Of a stretch of 64,000 nt of DNA, positions 11,061-22,604 are shown one piece after another. Source of the DNA: Xanthostigma xanthostigma (lineage: Eukaryota > Arthropoda > Insecta > Raphidioptera > Raphidiidae); the NCBI GenBank assembly GCA_963575645.1, contig OY754468.1, positions 558,001-622,000 on the forward strand, in the 5' to 3' direction. The first letter of the stretch is position 1; the number at the start of each line of letters is the position of its first letter. The notes under the pieces were generated by a model that did not search any database, had not been told where the DNA came from, and was given only the letters and a program-made list of their open reading frames with translations. The translations under genes and the position numbers were made by a program.

Positions 11061-11628
11061 ACGTGGGATTTTTATGCAATTTTTACGAAATAAAAGTATA
11101 TAATAAATTACAGAAATTATTTGCGCCTCGGAAACCAATAGGTACTGAGGTAGGAGAATTTGGAATAAAAAAACAACCCATTTTTGTGACTTAAAAAAAA
11201 GCGAGTGTGCTTTAGACCACACGACTTTCTACCATAATTATTTTAAATATATTTATTTAGAATAATGCGTAAATACCTCAAATTTGCTCATGTTAAATTC
11301 ATAAACGAACAATAATATGCAGTCGGTTCGTCTCAAAGTTTATTGAACACAATATAACCTCACTCTGTAGCACATATCTACAAAATATAATTTTTGATTA
11401 ATTAATAGGCAAAACATGTAGATATATATATTTATTAGCATAATTTATAATACATTTAAAAGGATTTATTAACTAGCCCACATTATTTCCCGTTACAAAA
11501 TGCAGCAAAATTCGATGAAATGTATTTTTGGTACAAATAAACAGTTGTTTTCATTTTAAACGTCAAATAGTTTTATTAATGCTCTGTCTTTGCCGCACTC
11601 ACTAACTTATATCTCCCTCTCAACTCCG

Positions 11629-11706
11629 ATGATGCACTTCCGTAAACGATTTCGTCAGGCATCGCGATATGATGCACTTCCGTAAACTATTTCGTCAGGC
11701 ATTCAC
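11629..11706. repeat. Two-unit 38-bp tandem duplication
   Basis: The unit gatgcacttccgtaaac(g/t)atttcgtcaggcatt/c appears at 11631 and again at 11669. The second copy differs by one base in the first 30. Confidence 0.8.
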
Positions 11707-11748
11707 CAGCTTACTCCCCAAGTCAGGCGTGCCTAAAGAAGTTTTACT

Positions 11749-11836
11749 TCAAAAGTCTTTTTAACCGACGAAAAACAAAAACGGAGGAGGTTCTCAAGTC
11801 GACGCGTATATTTTTTTTTTTTTATTTTTTTATTTA
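11749..11836. repeat. Start of an interspersed repeat (tttttaaccgac... type)
   Basis: The sequence aaccgac(g)aaaaacaaaaacggaggaggttctcaa, followed by a T-run, resembles a common lepidopteran repeat and has a relative at 14468-14500. It leads directly into the tandem array at 11836. Confidence 0.5.
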
Positions 11837-12329
11837 TGTATGACCACGCATAACTTTTTACAGAGCAGTCCGATTTTGATAATTTTTTTTTTGTTTGAAA
11901 GGGTATACCCCGAAGTTGGTCCCATATAAATTTGGTAAAAAAATTCCAACCCTAAGGGTAGGAAAACAGGGGATAATTGATTGTTCACTCACTGATTGTA
12001 ATGTATGACCACACATAACTTTTTACCGAGTAGTCCAATTTTGATAATTCTTTTTTTATTGGAAAGGGTATACCCCGAAGTTAGTCCCATATAAATTTGG
12101 AAAAAAAATTTCAACCCTAAGGGTAGGAAAACGGGATTATTGATTGTTCACTCACAGATTGTAATGTATGACTACGCATAACTTTTTACAGAGTAGTCCG
12201 ATTTTGATAATTATTTTTTTATTGGATAGGGTATACCTCGAGGTTGGTCTCATATAAATTTGGAAAAAAAATCCTACCCTAAGGATGGGAAAATAGGGGT
12301 GATTTATTGTTCACTCACAGATTTTCATG
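11836..12329. repeat. Three-unit tandem repeat (165, 173 and about 156 bp)
   Basis: Units start at 11836, 12001 and 12174. Each opens with atgtatgac(c/t)ac(g/a)ca and passes through gtccgattttgataatt, gggtatacc(c/t)cga and ccctaagg, ending gttcactcac. Units differ by point changes and T-run length. No protein is encoded; probably an internal array of an interspersed repeat. Confidence 0.9.
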
Positions 12330-12380
12330 CTGAGTTGTGTATTACAATTATAAATTATATAGCCACAAAAAATTATAAAA

Positions 12381-12877
12381 TAAAAACTTTTTAACAAAAA
12401 AATTAAACCGCCGAAAAACTGAAAAGCAAAAAATAATAAATCTTTTTATTTAACTAAGTTCTATCTAAGTAGTTGAACGTATGTGACAGTCTAGTATATC
12501 TAAGTAATTTTGAGTCGGCGTCAAACAATCAATGAACAAAGATCACTAAAAGAAATAAACAAATCAAATTAACAATGATACGTGAAATCTCCAGCGATAA
12601 ACATTAACATTCCAAACATGCGCTCTCCACACGACCACTCGCAAAGACGTGTGCCCTCAGTGTGTGCCCGTTCGGGTTGCTCTGTCGCTGACATTAACTT
12701 CGTGAACGCTCAGAGATTTTCGGCGAAGGATTGTTGACGCCGACTCAAAATTACTTAGATATACTAGACTGTCACATACGTTCAACTACTTAGATAGAAC
12801 TTAGTTAAATAAAAAGATTTATTATTTTTTGCTTTTCAGTTTTTCGGCGGTTTAATTTTTTTGTTAAAAAGTTTTTA
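12381..12877. mobile_element. Inverted repeat with 144-bp arms and a 209-bp GC-richer loop
   Basis: The arms 12381-12524 and 12734-12877 appear perfectly complementary (TAAAAACTTTTTAACAAAAA... and agtcggcgtcaa / ttgacgccgact). The loop 12525-12733 is richer in GC (cgctctccacacgaccactc, gtgtgcccgttcgggttgc) than its surroundings. Foldback-type MITE; no second copy in the window. Confidence 0.88.
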
Positions 12878-13804
12878 ATGTGATGTTTTGTATAATTGCC
12901 TATAGCATATTCTCCAAACACAAAAGTTGTAATTTATTACAATTACTTCTGGTTAAGATTTTAAAATCAGCGTTTACTCTAAAAATCTATTATTTAATTT
13001 TTAAACGTTTTTTTATTAGCTTCACTTGTTAGTTAAGATCAAATTTCTTAATTAAATTTTGATGCAATATTTTGTAGTGTCCGATCTGATGGTAGTGTAA
13101 AGAGAGCGGCAAATGGTATATATAACCTATTCGAAAATGAGTTGTCAATAATTATCACATTCTAAGTCCTAAGATGATCGCTTCGAATTTCTGAAAACGC
13201 TTTTAGAAATCAAAGACTCACTCTTTGAGAGTGGTTCAAGCTCTCCGACTTGTTTTATATAGGTCCCATTTATCGATTGTGTCGAATAAGAAGACCACTG
13301 AGCTTACGCGGGTTGCTTCACAAATGCAGCGTATTCCATTTTTCTACTCATCTCTACGGAGTCTACGGTGACGACATAAAATTTTATTGTTCCCTTTTCA
13401 ATAAGAAATTTTTATTCACGTAGTAGCTTGACCAATCAAATTTCTGCCAAGAAAACAGTTTTCGACACCCGGAATTGAATCAAGCTATCGCTGTATTATC
13501 GCTTTTTTCAAACTGGGAATTTATATCCACAAGCGCTACAAAAAATACTTTTTCAAAACATATCCATCCCAAAGTCAAAGCAGTAGAATTTAAAAAATCC
13601 TTCTTTTTTTACCAGAACAAATTGCTTTGAAAAAAGTTTCATAAATTTAATATACCTTGATACACAAGGGTTTCCTCTAGAAAATAACAGACATATTTTT
13701 GTGGACATATTTATGTTTTAAATATTTATTTATATTTAATTTTGATGCGACCACAATAAAATATGTGAGGCATTTTATAAATAAAAATATTTATTAACAA
13801 AAAA
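12878..13804. other. 0.9 kb with no gene seen
   Basis: AT-rich at both ends, with a slightly GC-richer middle (13180-13480). No reading frame or repeat was recognised. Confidence 0.5.
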
Positions 13805-14456
13805 TTGGTTGTCTGTAAAGTCGGTTTACGGACGATAGTTTTACGTGATAACGTATTCCGTAATACATAACCTAAACCTCCCAAAATTTGGTTTCAATCC
13901 GCTTATCCTTGGTGTCGGAATGATAAGAAATGTCAAAAGTGACGTTTGCAACTGTCAAAGTATTATGTTCTAATAATAATTAGTTATTCCAATACTTAAC
14001 TTAGAAGGCGTTGCATTTCACAAAATACTAATGTCAAAAAATTGAATTAAACATTAGAAATGCAGCCGTTTTCATGTTAAGACAAGACATACGTTATATT
14101 CTAATTTCCATGTACGGCAAACAAAGACGACCGACCGCGTCGCGCCATGCATTAGACAACATTGCATTTATACAGCTATTTTTCTATATAAATTTGTATA
14201 AAAAAACTGTTTAGGCAAATTCTGTTATACGAAATCTATGTAAAATGTTCTCCTCTTTCGTTTAAGACTGGTTTCAAACCGATCTGATTTAAATTGAGCG
14301 AGAAATTAGCAAAAATCACGCACAGGGTCAGGCGGAACGTTACGCGTTACGAACGTTAGGAACGTTACGACCGTTACACTTTTTCGTGCATGCAGCCGGT
14401 GTTTTATCAATTTATAAGATTGGTGATTCATCAATTTATAAGACGTTATCACGTCA
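13805..14456 (+). mobile_element. Family M1 copy B (short form)
   Basis: Complete copy of 652 bp. It starts TTGGTTGTCTGTAAAG, has an internal ACGTGATAACGT about 38 bases in, and ends ACGTTATCACGTCAA, so the ends are partly inverted repeats. It is flanked on both sides by runs of A. No coding capacity. The 3' end abuts a second repeat (ttttaaccgactttc...). Confidence 0.9.
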
Positions 14457-14748
14457 AAAAAAAATAAAATTTTTTTTAACCGACTTTCAGAAAAAAAACG
14501 GAGACTATCAACTTAACGTAGTGTATATTTACACTTTTTTATATTTAATGTTTTTATATTTCTTTACTTAATTAGTGTACATAAGTCTTTCCTATATTTA
14601 AATTATACTGTATTATTTTATAATTTTAATTACCAACATTTTTGACATTTTATCCAGTCTATATTCCACGCTCTGCAACTATTCTCAAACCCTCGATTTC
14701 GTGCTAATTTCGTGAGTACGCCCCTGCAAGTACCCGTTCATTCACGTG

Positions 14749-15108
14749 TTAAGATTTAAGGTGTGTAACAAACCAAGTTACGACCCCTGCGTTGTTACAT
14801 ATTACATCAGGTTGTGTTAAATCTTCAGGGAATTTCAGCAATCGTCCGGCATGTCTGAAACGAAAGCAAAGAACACGTAGCCTATTTTTATTATAGACGT
14901 ATCTTTCTGCGTGCTGAAAAATAGACAACAACCCAAGCGCAAATAACGCAGCTGTAAACACGACGAAATGTCTGAAATACTTTCCTTTCTTTACCCGGCC
15001 GCGGAACGTCGAGAAATTATATTTGTATTCATCAGCCTGTGTAGATATGTTACGCTCTAGAACTGGAACGGATAAACCGATTAAAATATACAAAAGATAT
15101 TGTAACAA
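14749..15108 (-). CDS. Unassigned 119-residue ORF
   Basis: The longest reading frame outside recognisable genes and mobile elements. It starts MLQYLLYILIGLSVPVLE, contains a second hydrophobic stretch (FVVFTAALFALGLLSIF, about residues 48-64) and ends FVTHLKS. I recognise no domain. Splice-like signals lie inside it on the minus strand: an acceptor-like TTCCAG (15063-15068), a donor GGGTAAAG (14994) and an acceptor CTTTCGTTTCAG (14855). The frame could therefore be two small exons and a 140-bp intron instead. A chance ORF cannot be excluded. Confidence 0.25.
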   Translation of the reverse strand: MLQYLLYILIGLSVPVLERNISTQADEYKYNFSTFRGRVKKGKYFRHFVVFTAALFALGLLSIFQHAERYVYNKNRLRVLCFRFRHAGRLLKFPEDLTQPDVICNNAGVVTWFVTHLKS

Positions 15109-16172
15109 AACTGTTCTATTTCGTGGTGGAAATTATTTATTTACAATAATAAATGTTTAACAAAACAGAAAAACACACAAACGAAAGTGTACTTCTTTAA
15201 CTTAACAGAAATAAAATAACGACAGTTCCAAATAGAATAAAAGACTAAGTAACAGAGAATATAGAGTCACTAAATTATGTACACAAAATATTTACAACAC
15301 ACAAACACAGCAAAGTTTATCTAGTACAGTAACTTATTTGCACTTGTATTTACAAAAAGTCATTTATGTAAAACCAGATTTATATAATTGCACTCAATGG
15401 TTTACACACACTAAAGTTTATTTATCGTCACAGTATAACTGAATAATTTATGTCGCAATGCCAGAGCACTTGTATCAACACATGAACAACACGAATAACT
15501 GACCAAATGACCGACTCCGTTTTCATTTTATTGCTTCGTCCCCCACCAATCGAATGTTCTGGACGCATCTCAACGTTTATTTACATGCATTGCATTCTCC
15601 AGACGATTCTCTGAAGGTCGGGTTTTTTTTACCTGTTTTCCATTGTTGTTGTTGCTAGAAGATTCTACAAAGTCCATAGTAGTCCCAACAGGGGGTACGC
15701 AACAATATGTATTTCTCTGTCAACGGGCACTATTTTTAAGTTTAACGTTTTTTAATTCGATTTTCTGATACAATAAATAAAAAAGTCTTGGCTTGTATTT
15801 TTTGCTAATTAAAATAAATTAAAATTGCTGAATAAATTATGTATATATGTAAATGTATTTCATTTGAAAGAGAAATTTATTATACAAGATCATCAAAGAA
15901 AATGAATTGGTTGTATTAAACGAGAGTAGCGTAATATTTCTCCATAGCCATGTTATATATTTTTTCCTTAAAGACCACATAGTACATATTTTAATATGAG
16001 AATGAACAAACTTTGTTTTAATAGGGTATATGCACAATGTTTGAAAATATTTAAAATCAGTTATTTTCATATTAAAAAATATCAAACACATGAAATCATT
16101 CATTAAAACAGTCTTATTGAGTTCAAAAATAAATATTCTTTTTGGGCAAGCTATTTTGATTATTTAAGGAGG
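15109..16172. other. 1.1 kb with no gene seen
   Basis: AC-rich on the plus strand to about 15450, then mixed. A GAATGTTCTGGA word near 15551 and AGAAGATTCTA near 15657 resemble heat-shock elements, but there is no associated gene. An 88-residue minus-strand frame at 15837-16103 is AT-driven. Confidence 0.45.
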
Positions 16173-16887
16173 TTGAGCTGTTTTACGAAGATAATGAAAA
16201 AAATCTGAAATAAAGTTTTTTTAATAGATTTTTTTATGACAAAATTTTCTGTAAAAAATCCAAAATCATTCGGAGATTTATAAATAGTTTAGTCAATGAG
16301 TGCTCATAAGGGGCATCTAAAAAACACTTTTACATGTAGTCTTATGGAAAATATGTCAAGCTAGCATGCAAACTGTTCATTTTAATTTTTTGCAAATAAC
16401 CAAATAATGTCAGCAGTTCCAAAAACTATCTATGTAAAGCATCGATGCCTTACGCATATTTTTATATTTTTTCCAATTTAATTAGGAGACTTTTAATCAA
16501 TAAAAAAAATTATTAAACCTTAGCACTTTTCGATTATGGACTTATTCTTGACAGATTTAACAATTTTAACTGAATTTTCAACTTTTTAATGATTTAATTT
16601 TAATTTTTATTACTTCTAATTTCTTTTTTCAATTATTTACTGCAAAATATATGTAAAATACAGATATTTACATAAATGTATTTTTTTTAACCTAACTTTG
16701 TGAAAAAAAACAAAAGTTAGTCCATTAAGTATACAGTACTGAAATAATTAATTAATATTAAAAAAAATATTTATTTATGCCTTTATGACAATAATTTATT
16801 GGTATCATCGACTTATAAACTATAAAAGTTCCAATTTAGAATTCGACTTACTTTTGATTGGGACTGTAACGGATCAACCTCCTTAAA
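16173..16887. mobile_element. TTAA-flanked MITE, copy 2 (family P)
   Basis: 715-bp copy running from TTTAAGGAGGTTGAGCTG to GGATCAACCTCCTTAAA, with an intact 3' terminal repeat. Relative to copy 1 it carries a short insertion near 16290 (gtcaatgagtgctcat...). The interior is extremely AT-rich and non-coding. Confidence 0.87.
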
Positions 16888-17510
16888 CGTGCCATTTTTG
16901 CGCGGGAGATCTGTGACGTCATATAACATGTCAACAATTTTGTTTAAATAAATTTGTATTGAAAAAGAGGCAATAATTCTATGGCAACCATATGTTTACG
17001 TGTTTTTTGACGTCACACTACGGTCGAATATTTTTTACCGATATTTTATATTTCGCGCGTATTTATTGCATTTTTGTTTAGTTAATATTTATTATTCAGC
17101 AAAATTTTAAAATGAAAAAAACTATTTAGAGTTTAATCAATTGCAATAAAGATTACAAAAAATAGCATTTAAACTAAATATACGTTACATGCATATAGGA
17201 AACGTCGACTTGAAAATTTTTTTTTAATAGAAATTTGTGTTAAATGAAGTGATAATTAATTAGCTATTTCCAAGAAAAACAAACATTTCTCAAAAATATT
17301 TTGTTCAACATATTCGATTTATTTATTTTCGAAACTACTCTTCCAATTTATGCAGCGTTTATTACAAGCCCCCGGGTTCGAAAGTTCTAATCAGAAAACT
17401 TGGTAAAACTATGAATTATTTTTTTTTTGTTTTTGACTCTACCCGTCTCGAAAACCGATTATTAAACCCTTACCGAACCTCACAGTTTTTATGATAAACC
17501 TAAAAAAAAA

Positions 17511-18037
17511 ATACGTGTGGCATTCGGGGACTGCCGCGGTAAAGCTATTGCATATTCTTTTTAGGTCTTTAAGTTTTTCTTCTCTATAAAACGAAATTAG
17601 CTAGGTATAAATAATAAGCTATAAATAGTGTAATTACACACCAAAACAATTATTCATTCAAAAAATTTGAACAAAAAGAACGATATTAAGAGTTTGATCA
17701 TAGAATTTCGCGCGATGTACATTTATATAGATATAATATCATATATACTTTCTCTGCACATAACCTAAATAATTTAGGTTATTATTATAGCAGTATTATA
17801 TATAAATTCATTTATACCCAAATAAAGATAGAATCAGTTATGAGCAGTTATGCAGTTATGAGCACACAAACACCGTGCCGAAGTCTGCCGAACTGAAACG
17901 ACGTTAGACGATGCACGGCTGTCAACGCCGCATCGCTGTGCCGGTCGGAGTGGGGGGTGTTTGGTTTTTTTTCGTTACGGAATTTCTTAATTCGGTCGCC
18001 GCGCTCAAAGCCCGCGATAGAAGCTATGCAATAGCTT
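17511..18037. repeat. 0.53-kb interspersed repeat (family R), copy 1
   Basis: Runs from ATACGTGTGG...ggactgccgcggtaAAGCTATTGCATA to agcccgcgatagaagcTATGCAATAGCTT. The bases AAGCTATTGCATA at 17542 and TATGCAATAGCTT at the end form a 13-bp inverted repeat, with about 32 bp outside it at the 5' side. A second copy at 26911 has the same limits. A 75-residue minus-strand frame within it is also found in the second copy but extends beyond it, so it is not a gene. Confidence 0.8.
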
Positions 18038-18612
18038 AAAAACAAAAAACGTGTTACATTACAGTAAATCATCATTAATTAAGCTTTTGATAGGTTTGTA
18101 ATCGTGTAAAGCAAACTTAATAAAGAATCATGCATGGAAAAATATGTACAGACATGTAAACCGCAAATGCGACGGCGGTGGTGGAAAACCATTCATTATT
18201 CACAAGTAATTGCGTTCGAGATAATAAAGAACCATATTTTATTTGCATAGTAAATCGAGTAGAAATGTGTACAATTTCTCACTGACGATTTACATTATAT
18301 AGAGAGATAGAGAGAAAAAGAGCTGCGTGTACCAAAATTGCAATTAGAAATTTTTTCTATAACATAATTCTTTTCTTTCCTTCACGAGGAAAAAAAAACG
18401 TAATCTTTATTGGATCGCTTCTTCATCCGTTCGTATGGAATTTGTTTGAACTGAATGAAGATATCGAGCTGACATTTGATAGATTGTAGATTATAGATGC
18501 TTAATAGTTGAGGTCATCTGCGTCAGCTGAAATTTTCAGCAGTTATAAAACCTACCACCTCTTGTATATTGTACAATAGTTAAAACGTAAAAAAATATTT
18601 TACAGTTAATTT

Positions 18613-19195
18613 TGAAATATAACACTCAACAAAATTATTGAAGTGAAAACTTCTTTAGCGGCGTTGTACACTTTTTTTGTAATGGGTAAAAAATGTTAAA
18701 CTCGCGTCAGGAAAAGTAAGAACTTGGTGAGACTCTCTAAGTGATAGTAATTGCCAGATACTTTTTATACAACGTTAGACATCTAGCGTTGAAATATCGT
18801 ACATAAAAATGCAATCTATGATACAAACCATTTTATTTACAAATGTTGCCAATAAATAAACAATGCTGAAATATAACACTCAACAAAATTATTGAAGTGA
18901 AAACTTCTTTAGCGGCGTTGTACACTTTTTTTGTAATGGGTAAAAAATGTTAAACTCGCGTCAGGAAAAGTAAGAACTGGGTGAGACTCTCTTAGTGATA
19001 GTAATTGCCAGATACTTTTTATACAACGTTAGACACCTAGCGTTGAAATATCGTACATAAAAATGCAATCTATGATACAAACCATTTTATTTTTTATACA
19101 ACGTTAGACATCTAGCGTTGGAATATCGTACATAAAAATGCAATCTATGATACAAACCATTTTATTTACAAGTGTTGCCAATAAATAAACAATGC
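18613..19195. repeat. 254-bp tandem duplication plus a third partial unit
   Basis: Unit 1 (18613-18866) and unit 2 (from 18867) both run from TGAAATATAACACTCAAC through aaacttctttagcggcg to accattttat. About 105 bp of the 3' part (from ttttatacaacgttagac) is repeated a third time from 19089. The copies differ at a few positions only (for example aactt/aactg at 18722 and 18976), so the duplication is recent. Confidence 0.92.
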
Positions 19196-19329
19196 TTCTA
19201 AATGCAAAAAATTAAGACGTTAGTATTCAAGTTTTCACTTTTGCCGGCACTCCCGGAGTGCAACCCGTCTTTTTTTTTCGTATTCAGTCGCGCGGGTTAT
19301 CATATTTTGTTTCTTAAACGTTTTAAAAC

Positions 19330-19560
19330 AATTTTTTTTCCAGAATTTTATATAACGCAACTTAAAAAATATTTAGTTGAACTTTGTCCCTACAGTATAG
19401 CAGACTTAGGCCTAGTTTATATGAGAGGTGTTCAACGCGCGTTGGCCCAACGCGCGTTTACAATTAAACTAGGCCTTATTTTAATATTGTATTTTGTATA
19501 TTGACGATTTGTACCTCATTAGAGCCATGCAAATATACCTTTATTATTATACAATTCTTG
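19330..19560 (+). pseudogene. LINE 3'-end fragment interrupted by a small hairpin MITE
   Basis: The translation YITQLKKYLVELCPYSIADL, followed later by tgtattttgtatattgacgattt and a (TTA)n-like tail, resembles the C-terminus and 3' tail of the LINE at 10040. The MITE at 19406-19478 sits between the coding end and the tail. Confidence 0.55.
19406..19478. mobile_element. 73-bp hairpin MITE (GGCCTAG family, deleted form)
   Basis: TTA-GGCCTAGTTTATATGAGAGG...TTAAACTAGGCC-TTA. It has the same ends as the 214-bp element at 44889, with a single CGCGCGTTGG/CCCAACGCGCG core left. The TTA on each side would fit a 3-bp target duplication of PIF/Harbinger type. Confidence 0.8.
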
Positions 19561-20338
19561 ATTCAATTTCGATAAAATTTCTTCAACATTGGATGATTGG
19601 AACATAGTGTAGATTCCAATGTTTGTTGCGAATTAGCGCTCTGTATGCCGACTGGGTAATTAATTTAAGAACTTATCATGACGGCCTTAGATGTTGACCG
19701 TCTATAATGTACAGTCTAATAACATTTCTTCAAATTCAGGCACTGTGGGTTTTGAAATGCAGTATACCTTTGATCAGAGTCGTTTATGTAAATCCATAAT
19801 TTTACATTTTAAAGCAATATCTCGGAATACATTTTCTTATAAGCTGTCTGATAAATTGGCCACTCTATTTAATTGACTTTGTCCGCTTCATTCACATAAC
19901 GGTGTTGACTACGGAATATATTTATTAAAAAATATTAACATAACTATAAACAAAATCTACGAGCCGTCTGTAAATCTGAACATGAAATGGTTTATTTCAG
20001 ACACTCGGAATGAGTATCACAAATGTTCATGGAAATTTCTTCGATCGACCTATCCGGCCAGGATTTCACCACGGACTGTCTATAATTTTAAAAAATCTGC
20101 ACGACATCATTAAAAATAATTTAATAAAATAAATAGGTACTTTAATTTTATTAAAAATAAAGAAACATTTTCGTGGGCAGAAACAAAGCCTTTCAATTGT
20201 TTTAACTCTCCCTGTATTTTGTTTATTTTCATTATTCTTTAATAACGCGTTGTATAAAGTATATTAAATTGTCTAGTTTCGGAAAAATAATATATTTTTT
20301 CTCTTTTTCTACAAGCGAATTGTGTTTTTGATTATGCA

Positions 20339-20640
20339 ATGACAACCTTTACTCCCACCATAAACGCACGTACTTCCACCATATACGGAGACGCTTACAA
20401 ACCAATCGGTGCGCGAGTTTGCACCGCGATAGAGGTGACCCGATGTCGATATCAAATATCGAGTAACGGCTCCTCTTCAGTATATCGATGCGACGTATCG
20501 ATATCAGTAGTTGATCGATTACTTATAAACACTAAAACACATATTATTAAAGGTAGGATAACATCTGTGGCCGTGAGGCAAAAACGTTCATGTCAGATTA
20601 ATAAAATCGAATGCTACCTTATCATCCCGTTAGCCTGATG
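20339..20640 (+). promoter_or_regulatory. DRE-like promoter candidate
   Basis: The TATCGATA octamer (20496-20503), the insect DREF site, lies next to TATCGATG (20483-20490), with further gatatc/atatcg words at 20450-20465. About 60 bases further on, attaaag|gtagga (near 20550) looks like a splice donor. A 99-residue frame spans the region but shows no domain. No downstream coding exon was found, so promoter function is only a suggestion. Confidence 0.25.
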
Positions 20641-20840
20641 GTTCAGTACTCCATGTTTTGTTGCAATGAAAAGAGACAGCACTGCCGCGTGCATGCTTCG
20701 AGGTACCTTCCCACCACACGAGCGTTGCCAACACCGAGTGGAAAGTTAATGAGTTACTAATTGAAGTGCAAATTTTATACGCAGGGCTTAAGAATAGCCC
20801 AATTGGTGAAAGTATCAAGTGAATTTTCAGTTTGTTTACC

Positions 20841-21240
20841 GAGCGCGGTGGCGTAGTGGTGAGAGCACTAGACTCGCATTCGGGAGGTAGCGGATTCGAA
20901 TCCCGCCGGGGGCAGATGTGGCTGGGGGTTTTCCCACTGCGCCTCTCGCTGAGAAACGGTAATTCCTGTACAGCCGTCTTGTTGAGGTTTTCCATGGTTT
21001 CGCTCAATAATTCCAAATAAATATCGAGATGGTTTCTTATCCAAGGCCATGGTCAAACTCCTATACTCAAAATTTGCCTACCTTATCCTTAATGTCCTAA
21101 AACTCCTTCATTCACCCATTGCTATTAATTAGTTGAAAAATGTTGAAAAAGACGGGAAATGTGGTAGATGGAAAATAGTAATGGCGTCTGGTATGACATA
21201 AAGTCGAGAAACGGACGTTAAACGCATTATTATTATTATT
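20841..21240 (+). mobile_element. tRNA-Ala-headed SINE, about 400 bp
   Basis: The head GAGCGCGGTGGCGTAGTGG...CTCGCATTCGGGAGG...GGATTCGAATCCCGCC is a tRNA-like unit with A and B boxes and CGC in the anticodon position. It is followed by a body (gttttcccactgcgcctctc, tgaggttttccatggtttc) and ends gacgttaaacgcattattattatt, a (TTA)n tail. Pol III-transcribed and mobilised by a LINE in trans, as in other SINEs. The 128-residue minus-strand frame here is a shadow. Confidence 0.85.
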
Positions 21241-21896
21241 AACAAAAATAATGAATTTGTCCAAATAAGTCTAGCTATTGGTGACTATCAAAAAAAAGGA
21301 TATACGTAGGTCGAAATGAATTGATGTTTTAACGGAAAGCTACAAAAGTAGCGTTAAAAAAAGCTAATTTAAATGATTGAAAACGTTACGAAAAATTAGA
21401 ATTAAGCGGTTTTATTGTAGGTTATTATATTCGTCGTTACTAAGTTTCAATCTCATTCTGAATAAAATGTCCGACTAACTTTAAATCCGAAACCATGAAC
21501 AACATTTGTTATAAACAAAGTTCTGCAGATAGAGCCATGACGTTAATTTGACGGCAATTTAATTGTGTTATGTCGTTGTTTCATAAACAGTTGAACGCAG
21601 AATTGTTTTATAAATGACAGTCATCTGTTGTTGCGTGTTGTTAATTATGTAATATTCATGGAGGTCAGAATGTTGTGAACCGTAATAATTTTGTTGCAAA
21701 ATGAATGAGGTGGTTGTACAAGTGACCAAGTCAACGTGAACGAATATTATTTCTCTTTTGGTGCACCTCTACCTATGTAAACAGTGAGTCCGGTACAGAA
21801 CTAACAACTACTAGAGTGACCTGTGCGAATTATTCGCACTAAATAAGTATAATAATTATCACTTTACAAAATTATTTTTTAAATATTTTTTAAATT
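21241..21896. other. 0.65 kb with no gene seen
   Basis: AT-rich sequence with no recognised motif. Confidence 0.5.
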
Positions 21897-21914
21897 TTGC
21901 ACACTGCTTATAAC

Positions 21915-22215
21915 GTTCTTCTTTTTGTTGTATTACAATATGAAGCTCAGATGACAGATCGAAGAAATATTTTACTAAAATTGTCATATAGAGGCCCAAG
22001 TAGCAAAAGAGTTGAGCTAAGCCGTCAGATGGCATCATGCAGCATTGCTGTGACGTTGTTCAGCGTTGCTCGCTGTTTCAAAATTAAAACCGTCAGATGG
22101 CAGTATGCAGTATTGTGTCTGTTGTATTACAATATGAAGGTCAGATGACAGATCGAAGTGTTGACGTTGTTTCAAAATTAAAGCCGTCAGATGGCAGACG
22201 TTGTTCAGCGTTGCT
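21915..22215. repeat. Irregular direct repeats with CGTCAGATGGCA words
   Basis: The words ttgtattacaatatgaag(c/g)tcagatgacagatcgaag (at 21927 and 22121) and aaattaaa(a/g)ccgtcagatggcag (at 22081 and 22165) are repeated, with gttgttcagcgttgctg nearby. The arrangement suggests slippage-driven local duplication. No gene. Confidence 0.7.
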
Positions 22216-22604
22216 GTTAATTAATTAATTTACAAAAACAAAAGCAGTAATAAATTTTTTAGTTGTCGATGTCAGTAGAGCAAGCAATTATCTGTAAAAT
22301 GATATATAATTTATGTGGAGAAATTGTGTGGTTTTTTCTAAAAAAGGAGGCAAACATCTTAAACCTTAACGTATTAATATATATGATAGTTGAAACAGAA
22401 TACTGAAATACGATTCAAAACAACAGGCTTATTTAATTGAACGATAACTAAGAAATTTTGACTTTAGTTGTCGAGTGTTTGTAAATAAAAATGTCTATAA
22501 AATAAATGCACGTACTCTTTGTTTGTTGAGTCTTTTTTTGGCAATTTTGAAAGGCCTTAATTAATCTATGCGTATAATATTAAGGAATTACTAGAAATAA
22601 AAAA
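22216..22604. other. No gene seen
   Basis: AT-rich spacer leading into M1 copy C. Confidence 0.5.

Noticed and set aside
11836-12329. CRISPR-like array
   Set aside because: Three 155-173-bp direct repeats without spacers; eukaryotic tandem repeat.
15551-15668. Heat-shock-element-like words
   Set aside because: Only two short matches and no nearby gene; expected by chance in AT-rich DNA.
20630-21016. 128-residue minus-strand frame
   Set aside because: Antisense reading of the tRNA-headed SINE.
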